From GCA-2687515 sp046582475 (GTDB lineage: Bacteria > Pseudomonadota > Alphaproteobacteria > Rhodospirillales > UBA2165), in assembly GCA_046582475.1 (NCBI GenBank), contig JAYGEH010000216.1, positions 1 through 5,479 on the forward strand: 5,479 nucleotides of DNA, in the 5' to 3' direction. The translations under genes and the position numbers were made by a program. Shown here one piece after another: positions 1 to 5,091 of this stretch; the first letter of the stretch is position 1; every line of letters begins with the position of its first letter. The notes under the pieces are model-generated. The model worked only from the letters and a program-made list of their open reading frames with translations, did no database searches and was not told the DNA's origin.

Positions 1-1281
1 GACTACAAAGTAGCGGACCTAAGTTTGGCCGAATGGGGCCGCAAAGAGATTGCCATCGCCGAGACCGAGATGCCGGGCCTGATGGCCTTGCGCGAGGAAT
101 TTGCGGGCAAGAATCCGCTCAAGGGCGCGCGCATCGTCGGCTGCCTGCACATGACCATCCAGACCGCGGTGCTGATGGAGACTTTGGTTGATCTGGGCGC
201 CACGTTGCGCTGGTCGTCGTGCAATATTTTCTCCACCCAGGACCACGCGGCGGCGGCGGTGGCCGAAGCCGGCATGCCCACCTTTGCCTGGAAGGGCGAG
301 ACCGACGAGGAGTTCTGGTGGTGCATCGAGCAGACGGTTGCCGGCCCGGGCGGCTGGAAGCCGAACATGATTTTGGACGACGGCGGCGATCTGACCCTGG
401 TGATGCACGAGAAGTTCCCGGAACTGCTGGCCGACATCAAGGGGCTGTCGGAAGAGACCACCACCGGCGTGCACCGGCTTTATGAGATGGCCAAGGCGGG
501 CACGCTGAAGGTGCCGGCGATCAATGTGAACGATTCGGTGACCAAGTCGAAGTTTGACAATCTGTATGGCTGCCGGGAAAGCCTGGTGGACGGCATCAAG
601 CGGGCCACCGACGTGATGGTTGCCGGCAAGGTCGCGGTGGTCGCCGGCTATGGCGATGTGGGCAAGGGCAGTGCGGCCAGCCTGCGCAGCCAGGGGGCGC
701 GTGTTTTGGTGACCGAGATCGATCCGATCTGCGCCCTGCAGGCGTCCATGGAGGGCTATGAGGTGGTGACCATGGATGACGCGGCGGCGCTGGGCGATAT
801 CTTCGTGACCTGCACCGGCAATGTGGATGTGATCACCCTCGATCATATGCGCGCCATGAAGGACCGGGCGATCGTGTCCAACATCGGCCATTTCGATTCG
901 GAGATCCAGGTGCAGGCCTTGCGGAACCTGAAATGGCATAACGTGAAGCCGCAGGTGGACGAGATCGAGTTTCCCGACGGCAAGCGGATTATCCTTTTGG
1001 CCGAGGGCCGCTTGGTGAATTTGGGGTGCGCCACCGGCCACCCGTCGTTCGTGATGAGCGCGTCGTTCACCAACCAGGTGTTGGCGCAGATCGAGCTGTG
1101 GGACAATTCCGACAAGTACGGCAACCAGGTCTATGTGTTGCCGAAAGCCCTGGACGAGAAGGTTGCGATGCTGCATCTGGGCAAGCTGGGGGTGAACCTC
1201 ACGCAGCTGACCAAGGAACAGGCGGCCTATATCTCGATCGACCAGAACGGACCCTTCAAACCCGATCATTATCGGTATTGA
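1..1281 (+). CDS. ahcY: Adenosylhomocysteinase (S-adenosyl-L-homocysteine hydrolase), 5' end cut by window edge
   Basis: This cytoplasmic NAD-dependent enzyme reversibly hydrolyses S-adenosylhomocysteine to adenosine and homocysteine. That relieves product inhibition of methyltransferases and feeds methionine regeneration. 426 residues are visible before the TGA. The frame is open to base 1 and starts DYKVADLSLAEWGRK, so probably only two or three codons are missing; the TTG at base 25 is an internal Leu. Numbering from the first visible codon, the residues matching known catalytic or substrate-binding positions are all present: His50 (GCLHMT), Asp127 (ILDDGGDLT), Glu152 (SEETTTG), Lys182/Asp186/Asn187/Cys191 (TKSKFDNLYGC), His297 (NIGHFDSE) and His347 (GCATGHPS). 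The Rossmann NAD loop GYGDVGKGSA is at 216-225. The C-terminus KPDHYRY supplies the Lys and Tyr that reach into the partner subunit. The roughly 40-residue insertion common in alphaproteobacterial and plant enzymes is absent between HEKFPELL and GLSEETTTG. The gene converges on the minus-strand operon. Identification is certain. Confidence 0.98.
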   Translation, partial: DYKVADLSLAEWGRKEIAIAETEMPGLMALREEFAGKNPLKGARIVGCLHMTIQTAVLMETLVDLGATLRWSSCNIFSTQDHAAAAVAEAGMPTFAWKGETDEEFWWCIEQTVAGPGGWKPNMILDDGGDLTLVMHEKFPELLADIKGLSEETTTGVHRLYEMAKAGTLKVPAINVNDSVTKSKFDNLYGCRESLVDGIKRATDVMVAGKVAVVAGYGDVGKGSAASLRSQGARVLVTEIDPICALQASMEGYEVVTMDDAAALGDIFVTCTGNVDVITLDHMRAMKDRAIVSNIGHFDSEIQVQALRNLKWHNVKPQVDEIEFPDGKRIILLAEGRLVNLGCATGHPSFVMSASFTNQVLAQIELWDNSDKYGNQVYVLPKALDEKVAMLHLGKLGVNLTQLTKEQAAYISIDQNGPFKPDHYRY

Positions 1282-1294
1282 TCGAAGGGGTGCG

Positions 1295-2362
1295 CTACAC
1301 CCGACCCCGGATTTCCGGGGAATCGGCGGCGTAGCGTTTGGCGCGGAAGACCCAGTTCATTGTTCCGCCCGGCACCATGGGATGGGGCCCGTAGAAGGGG
1401 TTGATATATTCCCAGACAACCTCGCCGTCGGGCGTCACTTCGAAGATGCAGCCCTGGCCGCCTTCGCAGATCAAGGTGTTGCCCGAGCTTAGCCGCTGGC
1501 ATCCGCTGAGATGGGGGCTCCAAAATGTCAACGGGTTGTCCTTGGCGGAATAGCGCCAGACGATTTCCTTGATTGCCGGCTCGATCTCCCAAACCTCGCT
1601 GTGATTGGGGGCGGCGCCGGGGATATCAAAGCCATTGGCGAACACCAGAATATTGCCGTTTTCGAGCATCTGGCAGTCATGCTGGCCGCCCATTTTCGGG
1701 TTATGGTATTCCCATTTCAGGGTGCCGGCCTGGCGGTCGATAATGACCAGCAAATCGAACACCCGGTAGCTGACCAGATAGTCGCCGCCCGGCAGCGGCG
1801 ATATGGTGTTGGCATGGCCGTATTCTTCCCGGGGGGCCAGCGGGTTGATGGCGTAGTTGTCGAAAAACTCGGGCCGGTTGTTGGCGAACTCCCACACCAC
1901 CTTGCCGCTCTGGTCCACCTCGCGGATAACCTCGCCATAGATTTTGCCGTCCAGTTCGGTGCCGGCAAGACCGCCCTTCGCCTGTTTCGCTTCCGTCTCG
2001 GTCAGCAGCTGCCAGGCGATATAGACCGCGCCGCCGTTGTCCAGGCGGCGGCCGTCATGGTGCTGGTGATCGTCCACATGTTCCCATAACAGATTGCCGT
2101 CCCAGTCATATTCGCGCATGCGCCCGCTTTTGCCCGATACCAACTTGGGACCTTCTTCGACGCGCTCGCAAACGAACAGATTTCCATTGGGGCGCAAATA
2201 GTGGAAATGGGTGACGCCGCCGGTGGTTTTCCATTCATGCACCACGGTCCCATCCATATCGATGAGCCATATCTGGTCGGCGAAATTGCGGGTATAGAGG
2301 GTGTAGCCGGGCGTCGATTTGGACCGGTCGTGATAGGTCACGCCATGGTGTTGAACGAGCAT
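1295..2362 (-). CDS. Arylsulfotransferase (ASST)-like beta-propeller protein, cytoplasmic
   Basis: This 355-residue protein is the last gene of the minus-strand operon. Six repeats of the form G-x-[VL]-x-W-[ER]-[YFHW] recur along it, near residues 38-45, 89-96, 153-161, 213-222, 265-273 and 313-322. Between them lie His-containing strands ending in L-x-x-G-[NG], such as HFHYLRPNGN (52-61), HANTISPLPGG (183-193), QHDCQMLENGN (227-237) and the segment around HLSGCQRLSSGN (284-295). This is the layout of the arylsulfotransferase propeller family, where a His carries the sulfo group from a phenolic sulfate donor to a phenol acceptor. Arg200 after HANTIS and several blade His residues are candidate active-site positions. 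There is no N-terminal signal peptide (MLVQHHGVTYHDRSK), whereas characterised ASST enzymes are periplasmic. Five Cys residues are present. The ATG directly abuts the upstream gene's TAA, and GGAG lies 6 bases before it, so translation is probably coupled. The fold is fairly sure; sulfotransferase activity is unproven and a non-catalytic propeller role is possible. Confidence 0.82.
   Translation of the reverse strand: MLVQHHGVTYHDRSKSTPGYTLYTRNFADQIWLIDMDGTVVHEWKTTGGVTHFHYLRPNGNLFVCERVEEGPKLVSGKSGRMREYDWDGNLLWEHVDDHQHHDGRRLDNGGAVYIAWQLLTETEAKQAKGGLAGTELDGKIYGEVIREVDQSGKVVWEFANNRPEFFDNYAINPLAPREEYGHANTISPLPGGDYLVSYRVFDLLVIIDRQAGTLKWEYHNPKMGGQHDCQMLENGNILVFANGFDIPGAAPNHSEVWEIEPAIKEIVWRYSAKDNPLTFWSPHLSGCQRLSSGNTLICEGGQGCIFEVTPDGEVVWEYINPFYGPHPMVPGGTMNWVFRAKRYAADSPEIRGRV
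1305..1320 (+). terminator. GC-rich hairpin just after ahcY, possible terminator
   Basis: CCCCGG-ATTT-CCGGGG is a perfect 6-bp stem with a 4-nt loop, 24 bases after the ahcY stop codon. It lies inside the last codons of the convergent minus-strand gene. Neither strand has a T-run after it, so it is not a canonical intrinsic terminator. It may aid termination or protect a 3' end in either direction, or it may only reflect the coding sequence. Confidence 0.3.
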
Positions 2363-3385
2363 TTACGTCTCCAGAGAAAGAAGGTCCGGCATAACTTTTT
2401 CGATAAACATTGCAACGGATTTTTCGGCCTCCTCGGGCGACATATCGCCGAACACGAACTGCCCGACCAGATAGTTGGCGCCGGATTCCGACAGTTCGAA
2501 GCGCATCGCCTCGGCGACCGTATCGGGCGATCCGGCGACGGCGCGGCCCGATGCCGCCATGGTGTCGAAATCCGGCGGCCTCGGATGCAGGGGCCCGGGA
2601 CCGCCGCGATATTTAAACAGGTAACTGAAGCTGTCGTGCCAGACCGGGTAAGCGCGCCGGGCGATGCCCAGGGCTTCTGCATCGGTCTCGCCGACAACGA
2701 TAAAGCGGCCAATGCCGATATTGGGCTCCGCCCCGTGGCCGGCTTGTCCGTAGGCTTGTTTATAGGCGGCAACCATTTCGCGGGTTTGATCGGCGCTATC
2801 GAGGCTGATGACATGCTGCCCGTTGGCGCCCGCGCGGGCGGCGCTTTCCACCACATGCATGCCGTACCAGATGGGAGGATGCGGCTTCTGCATCGGCTCC
2901 AGGGCGACGGGAACGTCGGTCAGGCTGAAAAATTTGCCCTGGTAGTCCACGTGACCGTCTCTCAAGGCCATCAAAACGATATCCAGGCATTCCTGGTATA
3001 TGTCGCTGGCGTCGTTGGGATCGGGTCCGAATATTTTGATCTCGTGCGGCGATGCCCCGCGGCCAAATCCAAGTTCGAGGCGCCCGTGGCTCATCTGATC
3101 CAGCATGCAAATCTCTTCCGCCAGACGCAGCGGATGATAGAGGGTCAAGGCATAGACCATGGGCCCGAAGCGGAGCTTCCGGGTGCGCTGCGCCACCGCC
3201 GCCAGAAACACGCTCGGCGACGGCGCCATGCCCAGCGGCGTCGCGTGATGCTCGGCCACGTGATAGGCGTAAAACCCGGCGGCATCGTACATTTCGATTA
3301 CGCGAAGGCGCGCTTCATAATATTGATCGAGCGGGATAGCGCCGCGGTCGAGATGATCGAAGACGCCAAACTTCAGCGGATGCAT
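2363..3385 (-). CDS. LLM-class (luciferase-like) flavin-dependent monooxygenase
   Basis: This 340-residue protein has the usual size of the bacterial luciferase-like monooxygenase superfamily. Members are TIM barrels that use reduced FMN, supplied by a separate reductase, or F420, and O2 to oxidise organic substrates. Family hallmarks are the N-terminal first strand LKFGVFDHLDRG (4-15), AEHHATPLG (44-52), the segment around FGPMVYALTLYHPLRLAEE (73-91), LDQMSHGRLELGFGRG (95-110) and the PIWYG strand (171-175). No flavin reductase gene is in the window, so reductant must come from elsewhere. The substrate cannot be told; luciferase-like proteins act on alkanes, sulfonates, chelators, ketones and others. 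The start follows the upstream Dabb gene by 15 bases and has no Shine-Dalgarno sequence at normal spacing, so ribosomes probably reinitiate after the preceding stop. The TAA end is shared with the start of the downstream gene. Family assignment is very sure; specificity is unknown. Confidence 0.93.
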   Translation of the reverse strand: MHPLKFGVFDHLDRGAIPLDQYYEARLRVIEMYDAAGFYAYHVAEHHATPLGMAPSPSVFLAAVAQRTRKLRFGPMVYALTLYHPLRLAEEICMLDQMSHGRLELGFGRGASPHEIKIFGPDPNDASDIYQECLDIVLMALRDGHVDYQGKFFSLTDVPVALEPMQKPHPPIWYGMHVVESAARAGANGQHVISLDSADQTREMVAAYKQAYGQAGHGAEPNIGIGRFIVVGETDAEALGIARRAYPVWHDSFSYLFKYRGGPGPLHPRPPDFDTMAASGRAVAGSPDTVAEAMRFELSESGANYLVGQFVFGDMSPEEAEKSVAMFIEKVMPDLLSLET

Positions 3386-3400
3386 GATAGCGATACAGGG

Positions 3401-3694
3401 TCAGACCTCGATATCGGCGATGGTGACATTTTTGGCCATCGGCCCCAGAATTTTCAGCAATTCCTGGTGCGCGGGGTGCGGGCCGTAGGCGGCGAGAGCG
3501 TCTTTATCGCTGAGGGTAATGACGGCGGCGTGGGAAATGTGCGGCGCCCGGTCGGTGAAATTCGGGCCGATCTTTATGTCGAGGACGCCGGGAACGACGC
3601 CCTTCAGCGCCAATATTCCGTCCATAACTTCCTGGGCCTGATCTTCGCTGACGCCGTCGTTCTGCTCGATCAGCACGATATGTTCGATTGCCAT
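3401..3694 (-). CDS. Dabb family (stress-responsive A/B barrel) small protein
   Basis: This is a 97-residue, single-domain protein starting MAIEHIVLIEQND. The pattern is typical of Dabb proteins, which form dimeric alpha+beta ferredoxin-like barrels: an N-terminal strand with His5, a helix, LKGVVPGVLDIKIGPNF (30-46), the strand HAAVITLSDKDALAAY (55-70) and the signature YGPHPAHQELL (70-80). Some relatives are polyketide cyclases such as plant olivetolic acid cyclase; most bacterial members are uncharacterised. His73 and His76 are possible functional residues. The ATG at 3694 was chosen because GGAGGA sits exactly 6 bases upstream. An in-frame TTG at 3742 would add 16 residues with no good ribosome site. 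Gene order suggests it assists the hydrolase or monooxygenase, for example by binding or rearranging an intermediate. That role is inference. Confidence 0.9.
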   Translation of the reverse strand: MAIEHIVLIEQNDGVSEDQAQEVMDGILALKGVVPGVLDIKIGPNFTDRAPHISHAAVITLSDKDALAAYGPHPAHQELLKILGPMAKNVTIADIEV

Positions 3695-3709
3695 GGTGGC
3701 TCCTCCCTC
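3695..3709 (-). promoter_or_regulatory. Strong ribosome binding site fixing the Dabb start
   Basis: Reading on the minus strand, GAGGGAGGA (3709-3701) is followed by a 6-base spacer, GCCACC, and then ATG at 3694. It is the best Shine-Dalgarno sequence in the operon. It settles the start of the Dabb gene against the longer TTG-initiated frame. Confidence 0.85.
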
Positions 3710-3768
3710 TATTTGTTGGTTGATGCAAACGCCATGAAACAAAGATTTGGCACGTAATCAAGCTTTGC

Positions 3769-4704
3769 TCATTGAAAGGGCGCCACCAGCCACTCGTGGT
3801 ACCAGTTCGCCGCTTCGGTGGCGGCGATGCCGAGATGATCCAGATTGTCGTACATGCTCATATGGGTGCTTTCGCCCTGCACGAACAGGCGTTTCTTGTT
3901 GGTGGCGATCTCGTTGAAGGCCGGAATTTCGCGCTCCCAGCAGGTGAGGTCATCGCCCTCGGCAACCACCATCAGCGTCGGCGTGTTCAGGATGCGCGGC
4001 AAATAGGGCGAGACGTTGTAGTTCCACACATGCTCGACCGAGGCGATGGTGCTGAAATGCTCGTGCCGGGGCGCCGTGGTCTCCTTGATTTTCATGAAGA
4101 TCGGCTTGGTTTCGGGATGCGGCCAGGTGACCACCTCATTTTTCGGATCACCGGAATGGGGAATGGTTCCGTGTACGCCGGTGAGATACCGCTGCCGCCG
4201 TTCTTCTTCCACCAGGGCGGTCAGTTCGCGGAAACCAACGGTGCCATGGTCGCGCATGGAATTGTACCAGCCGTCGATGATCGGAATGTGCGAAACAATG
4301 CACTTCACCCGGGGATCGATGGCGCCGACGATGAGCGCATGGCCGCCGGAGTAGGATATCCCCCAGACGCCGATGCGTTTGGCATCGAGGACACCCTTGA
4401 ATACATCCAAGTAACTGACCGCATCGATGGCCGAGCGGTAATCGGATATCTGCATCCAGGGATCCAGGTGCTGGCGCGGCTCGCCATCGGAAGCGCCCAG
4501 ACAGCGGAAATCGAAGATCAGCGCGGCGACGCCCTGCGCGACGATGAATTTCGCATATTCGGGCATGGCCAGCTCTTTGACGTAGCACCAGCCGCCGCCC
4601 ATGACGGCCACCGGCCAGGGGCCTTCGCCCTCCGGTGTGTAGAGATCGGCGCGGATAATCTCGGCCGGATTTTCGCTTTGGAATTCCACTTCCCTTTTGT
4701 TCAC
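3769..4704 (-). CDS. Alpha/beta-hydrolase fold protein, first gene of the operon
   Basis: This 311-residue soluble protein shows no signal peptide. It has the alpha/beta-hydrolase order of elements: strand and oxyanion-hole region PVAVMGGGWC (31-40), the segment ALIFDFRCLGASDGEP (61-76), nucleophile elbow WGISYSGGHAL (114-124) with Ser117 as nucleophile, acid after a late strand at LMVVAEGDD (244-252, Asp251 or Asp252), and catalytic His281 in GESTHMSMY. The elbow G-x-S-Y-S-G resembles the S15/CocE-type and fungal polyketide-hydrolase elbows, with Ser119 in place of the usual second Gly. A variable cap lies about 140-235. It likely hydrolyses an ester, lactone, thioester or C-C bond; the substrate is unknown. 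The start is GTG at 4704, supported by AAGGAG seven bases upstream. The gene is separated from the Dabb gene by 74 bases and leads the operon. The fold is sure; the specific reaction is not. Confidence 0.9.
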   Translation of the reverse strand: MNKREVEFQSENPAEIIRADLYTPEGEGPWPVAVMGGGWCYVKELAMPEYAKFIVAQGVAALIFDFRCLGASDGEPRQHLDPWMQISDYRSAIDAVSYLDVFKGVLDAKRIGVWGISYSGGHALIVGAIDPRVKCIVSHIPIIDGWYNSMRDHGTVGFRELTALVEEERRQRYLTGVHGTIPHSGDPKNEVVTWPHPETKPIFMKIKETTAPRHEHFSTIASVEHVWNYNVSPYLPRILNTPTLMVVAEGDDLTCWEREIPAFNEIATNKKRLFVQGESTHMSMYDNLDHLGIAATEAANWYHEWLVAPFQ

Positions 4705-4717
4705 CGGACGGCTCCTT
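4705..4717 (-). promoter_or_regulatory. Ribosome binding site supporting a GTG start
   Basis: On the minus strand, AAGGAG (within 4717-4712) is followed by CCGTCCG and then GTG at 4704. The 7-base spacing is normal. No in-frame ATG alternative lies nearby, so GTG is the likely initiator of the hydrolase. Confidence 0.8.
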
Positions 4718-4719
4718 TT

Positions 4720-4736
4720 GTTGCCAAGTTGGTTAC
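4720..4736. promoter_or_regulatory. 17-bp imperfect palindrome next to the hydrolase ribosome site, candidate operator
   Basis: GTTGCCAAGTTGGTTAC reads as GTnnCCAAnTTGGnnAC on both strands, giving twelve symmetric positions around base 4728. It lies 3 bases upstream of the hydrolase Shine-Dalgarno sequence. Size and symmetry suit a TetR-, MarR- or GntR-type dimer site, but no regulator gene is in the window, so this is inference. Confidence 0.4.
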
Positions 4737-4768
4737 ATCGCCATTTTGATCAATCCCATTTTGGTCAT
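4733..4768 (-). CDS. Possible 11-codon Met-rich leader mini-ORF
   Basis: On the minus strand ATG at 4768 opens MTKMGLIKMAM and ends at TAA (4735-4733), giving four Met in eleven codons. It ends about 28 bases before the hydrolase GTG. No Shine-Dalgarno sequence is visible upstream, and the composition follows from the 15-bp direct repeat, so translation is doubtful. It is recorded because of its position in the predicted leader. Confidence 0.15.
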   Translation of the reverse strand: MTKMGLIKMAM

Positions 4769-4769
4769 T
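4741..4769. repeat. Tandem 15-bp direct repeat in the operon leader
   Basis: CCATTTTGATCAAT (4741-4754) is followed at a 15-bp period by CCATTTTGGTCATT (4756-4769), with 12 of 14 positions identical. The first copy contains the 8-bp palindrome TTGATCAA (4746-4753). The pair could be two half-turn-spaced binding sites for a regulator of the minus-strand operon. On the minus strand, the period of exactly five codons also falls in frame with a Met-rich mini-ORF. Confidence 0.5.
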
Positions 4770-4807
4770 ATTGGAGCAGCTTCAATACGCGATGCGGAAT
4801 CAAAAGG

Positions 4808-4823
4808 GGCTGCAACCGCAGCC
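4808..4823 (-). terminator. Terminator-like hairpin inside the predicted operon leader (possible attenuator)
   Basis: On the minus strand, GGCTGC-GGTT-GCAGCC is a perfect 6-bp stem with a 4-nt loop, followed by CCTTTTGATT. This looks like a short-tailed intrinsic terminator. No minus-strand gene ends just upstream, so its likely place is early in the leader of the hydrolase operon, about 60 nt after the predicted transcription start. It could be an attenuator, a 5'-end stabilising hairpin, or chance. Confidence 0.4.
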
Positions 4824-4840
4824 GGGCGATGGATCGGACA

Positions 4841-4852
4841 TTTTAATTAAAA
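4841..4852. repeat. 12-bp AT-only palindrome
   Basis: TTTTAATTAAAA is a perfect palindrome within the AT-rich divergent region. It lies between the predicted minus-strand promoter and the leader hairpin. It might bind a nucleoid protein or regulator, but AT-rich palindromes of this size also arise by chance. Confidence 0.3.
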
Positions 4853-4890
4853 CACAAAAACTCACTTGCCTTTCACAAATGTTATTAGTA

Positions 4891-4899
4891 ATTATAACA
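4891..4899 (-). promoter_or_regulatory. Extended -10 promoter for the minus-strand operon
   Basis: The minus strand reads TG-T-TATAAT from 4899 to 4891. This is a full match to the extended -10 consensus TGnTATAAT, which needs little or no -35 element, and indeed no good -35 hexamer is seen 16-18 bp upstream. A second, weaker extended -10, TG-C-TATACA, lies just upstream (4910-4902). Predicted transcription start is near 4884, giving a leader of about 180 nt before the hydrolase GTG. Confidence 0.55.
4893..4898 (+). promoter_or_regulatory. Possible -10 element for the divergent plus-strand transcript
   Basis: TATAAC matches TATAAT at five of six positions and overlaps the minus-strand -10, since GTTATAAT is nearly self-complementary. 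A TTGCCT at 4866-4871 is 21 bp upstream, which is too far for an ideal -35. If used, transcription would begin near 4905, just ahead of the ribosome site at 4915. Evidence is weak. Confidence 0.25.
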
Positions 4900-4926
4900 C
4901 TTGTATAGCAAATTAAAGGACACAAA

Positions 4927-5091
4927 ATGAGTTTTCTTATATTACATGCGGGACTGAATTTTGATTATCCGCCAAAAAGGCGATGGGCTAGAAAATGGCT
5001 GAAATCAGCCAAATTATCCGTTTTCAGGCCCCGTTCTGCGGCGAAAACATCGATAAGAAAATGCCATGAACCAGGAAAGGCCCAGCTATGA
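4927..5091 (+). CDS. Possible small basic protein upstream of and overlapping the next gene
   Basis: ATG at 4927 opens a 54-codon frame ending at TGA 5089-5091. Support: AAAGGA (4915-4920) lies six bases before the ATG, and the stop overlaps the next gene's start as ATGA, the classic arrangement for translational coupling. The product begins MSFLILHAGLNFDYPPKRRW and is rich in Lys and Arg (about 14 of 54), with no recognisable domain. Against: only about 20 of 54 third positions are G or C, with ATA, TTA, AGA and AGG codons, unlike every other gene here. It could be a horizontally acquired gene, a leader ORF, or chance. I do not recognise it. Confidence 0.3.
   Translation: MSFLILHAGLNFDYPPKRRWARKWLKSAKLSVFRPRSAAKTSIRKCHEPGKAQL
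5073..5087 (+). promoter_or_regulatory. Ribosome binding site for the hypothetical gene
   Basis: AGGAAAGG followed by CCCAGCT and ATG gives a 7-base spacer. It fixes the start at 5088. The in-frame ATG at 5061 is immediately closed by a TGA, which rules out an upstream extension. Confidence 0.7.

Larger units (their letters stand above)
4705..5087. other. Divergent intergenic control region with AT-rich core
   Basis: This 383-base stretch separates the minus-strand operon from the plus-strand hypothetical gene. Bases 4841-4960 are about 73% A+T (32 G/C of 120), in sharp contrast with the GC-rich genes on both sides. It holds the candidate operator, direct repeats, leader hairpin, overlapping divergent -10 elements and a possible 54-codon ORF, each listed separately. 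No tRNA, insertion sequence end or long inverted repeat is seen in it. Confidence 0.7.

Noticed and set aside
19..1269. Long open frame on the minus strand across ahcY (416 codons)
   Set aside because: It is antisense to a complete, highly conserved enzyme and its product is low-complexity (His, Leu, Gly, Arg rich). It is a by-product of GC-rich codon use.
3691..3700. GCCACCATGG around the Dabb start looks like a eukaryotic Kozak sequence
   Set aside because: It is coincidental: the preceding GGAGGA and the bacterial operon context explain initiation.
3695..3742. N-terminal extension of the Dabb protein from a TTG codon
   Set aside because: There is no ribosome site at 3742, while a strong GGAGGA precedes the ATG at 3694 and the family fold starts at MAIEHIV.
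2201..3757. Open plus-strand frame of 518 codons opposite the monooxygenase and Dabb genes
   Set aside because: It is striking in length, but it lies antisense to two recognisable families, has no plausible ribosome site or domain, and crosses three gene boundaries. It is a shadow of G/C-biased codons.
3772..4749. Open plus-strand frame opposite the alpha/beta hydrolase
   Set aside because: It is antisense to a gene with a full catalytic triad and good ribosome site, and no family resemblance is seen.
4843..4850. TTAATTAA, a rare-cutter restriction site
   Set aside because: It is only a consequence of the AT-rich palindrome and carries no biological meaning by itself.
4996..5011. Hairpin TGGCTG-AAAT-CAGCCA
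   Set aside because: The stem is perfect but has no T-run after it on the plus strand and only ATTTTC on the minus strand. No transcript is known to end there and it falls inside the possible small ORF, so function is not supported.
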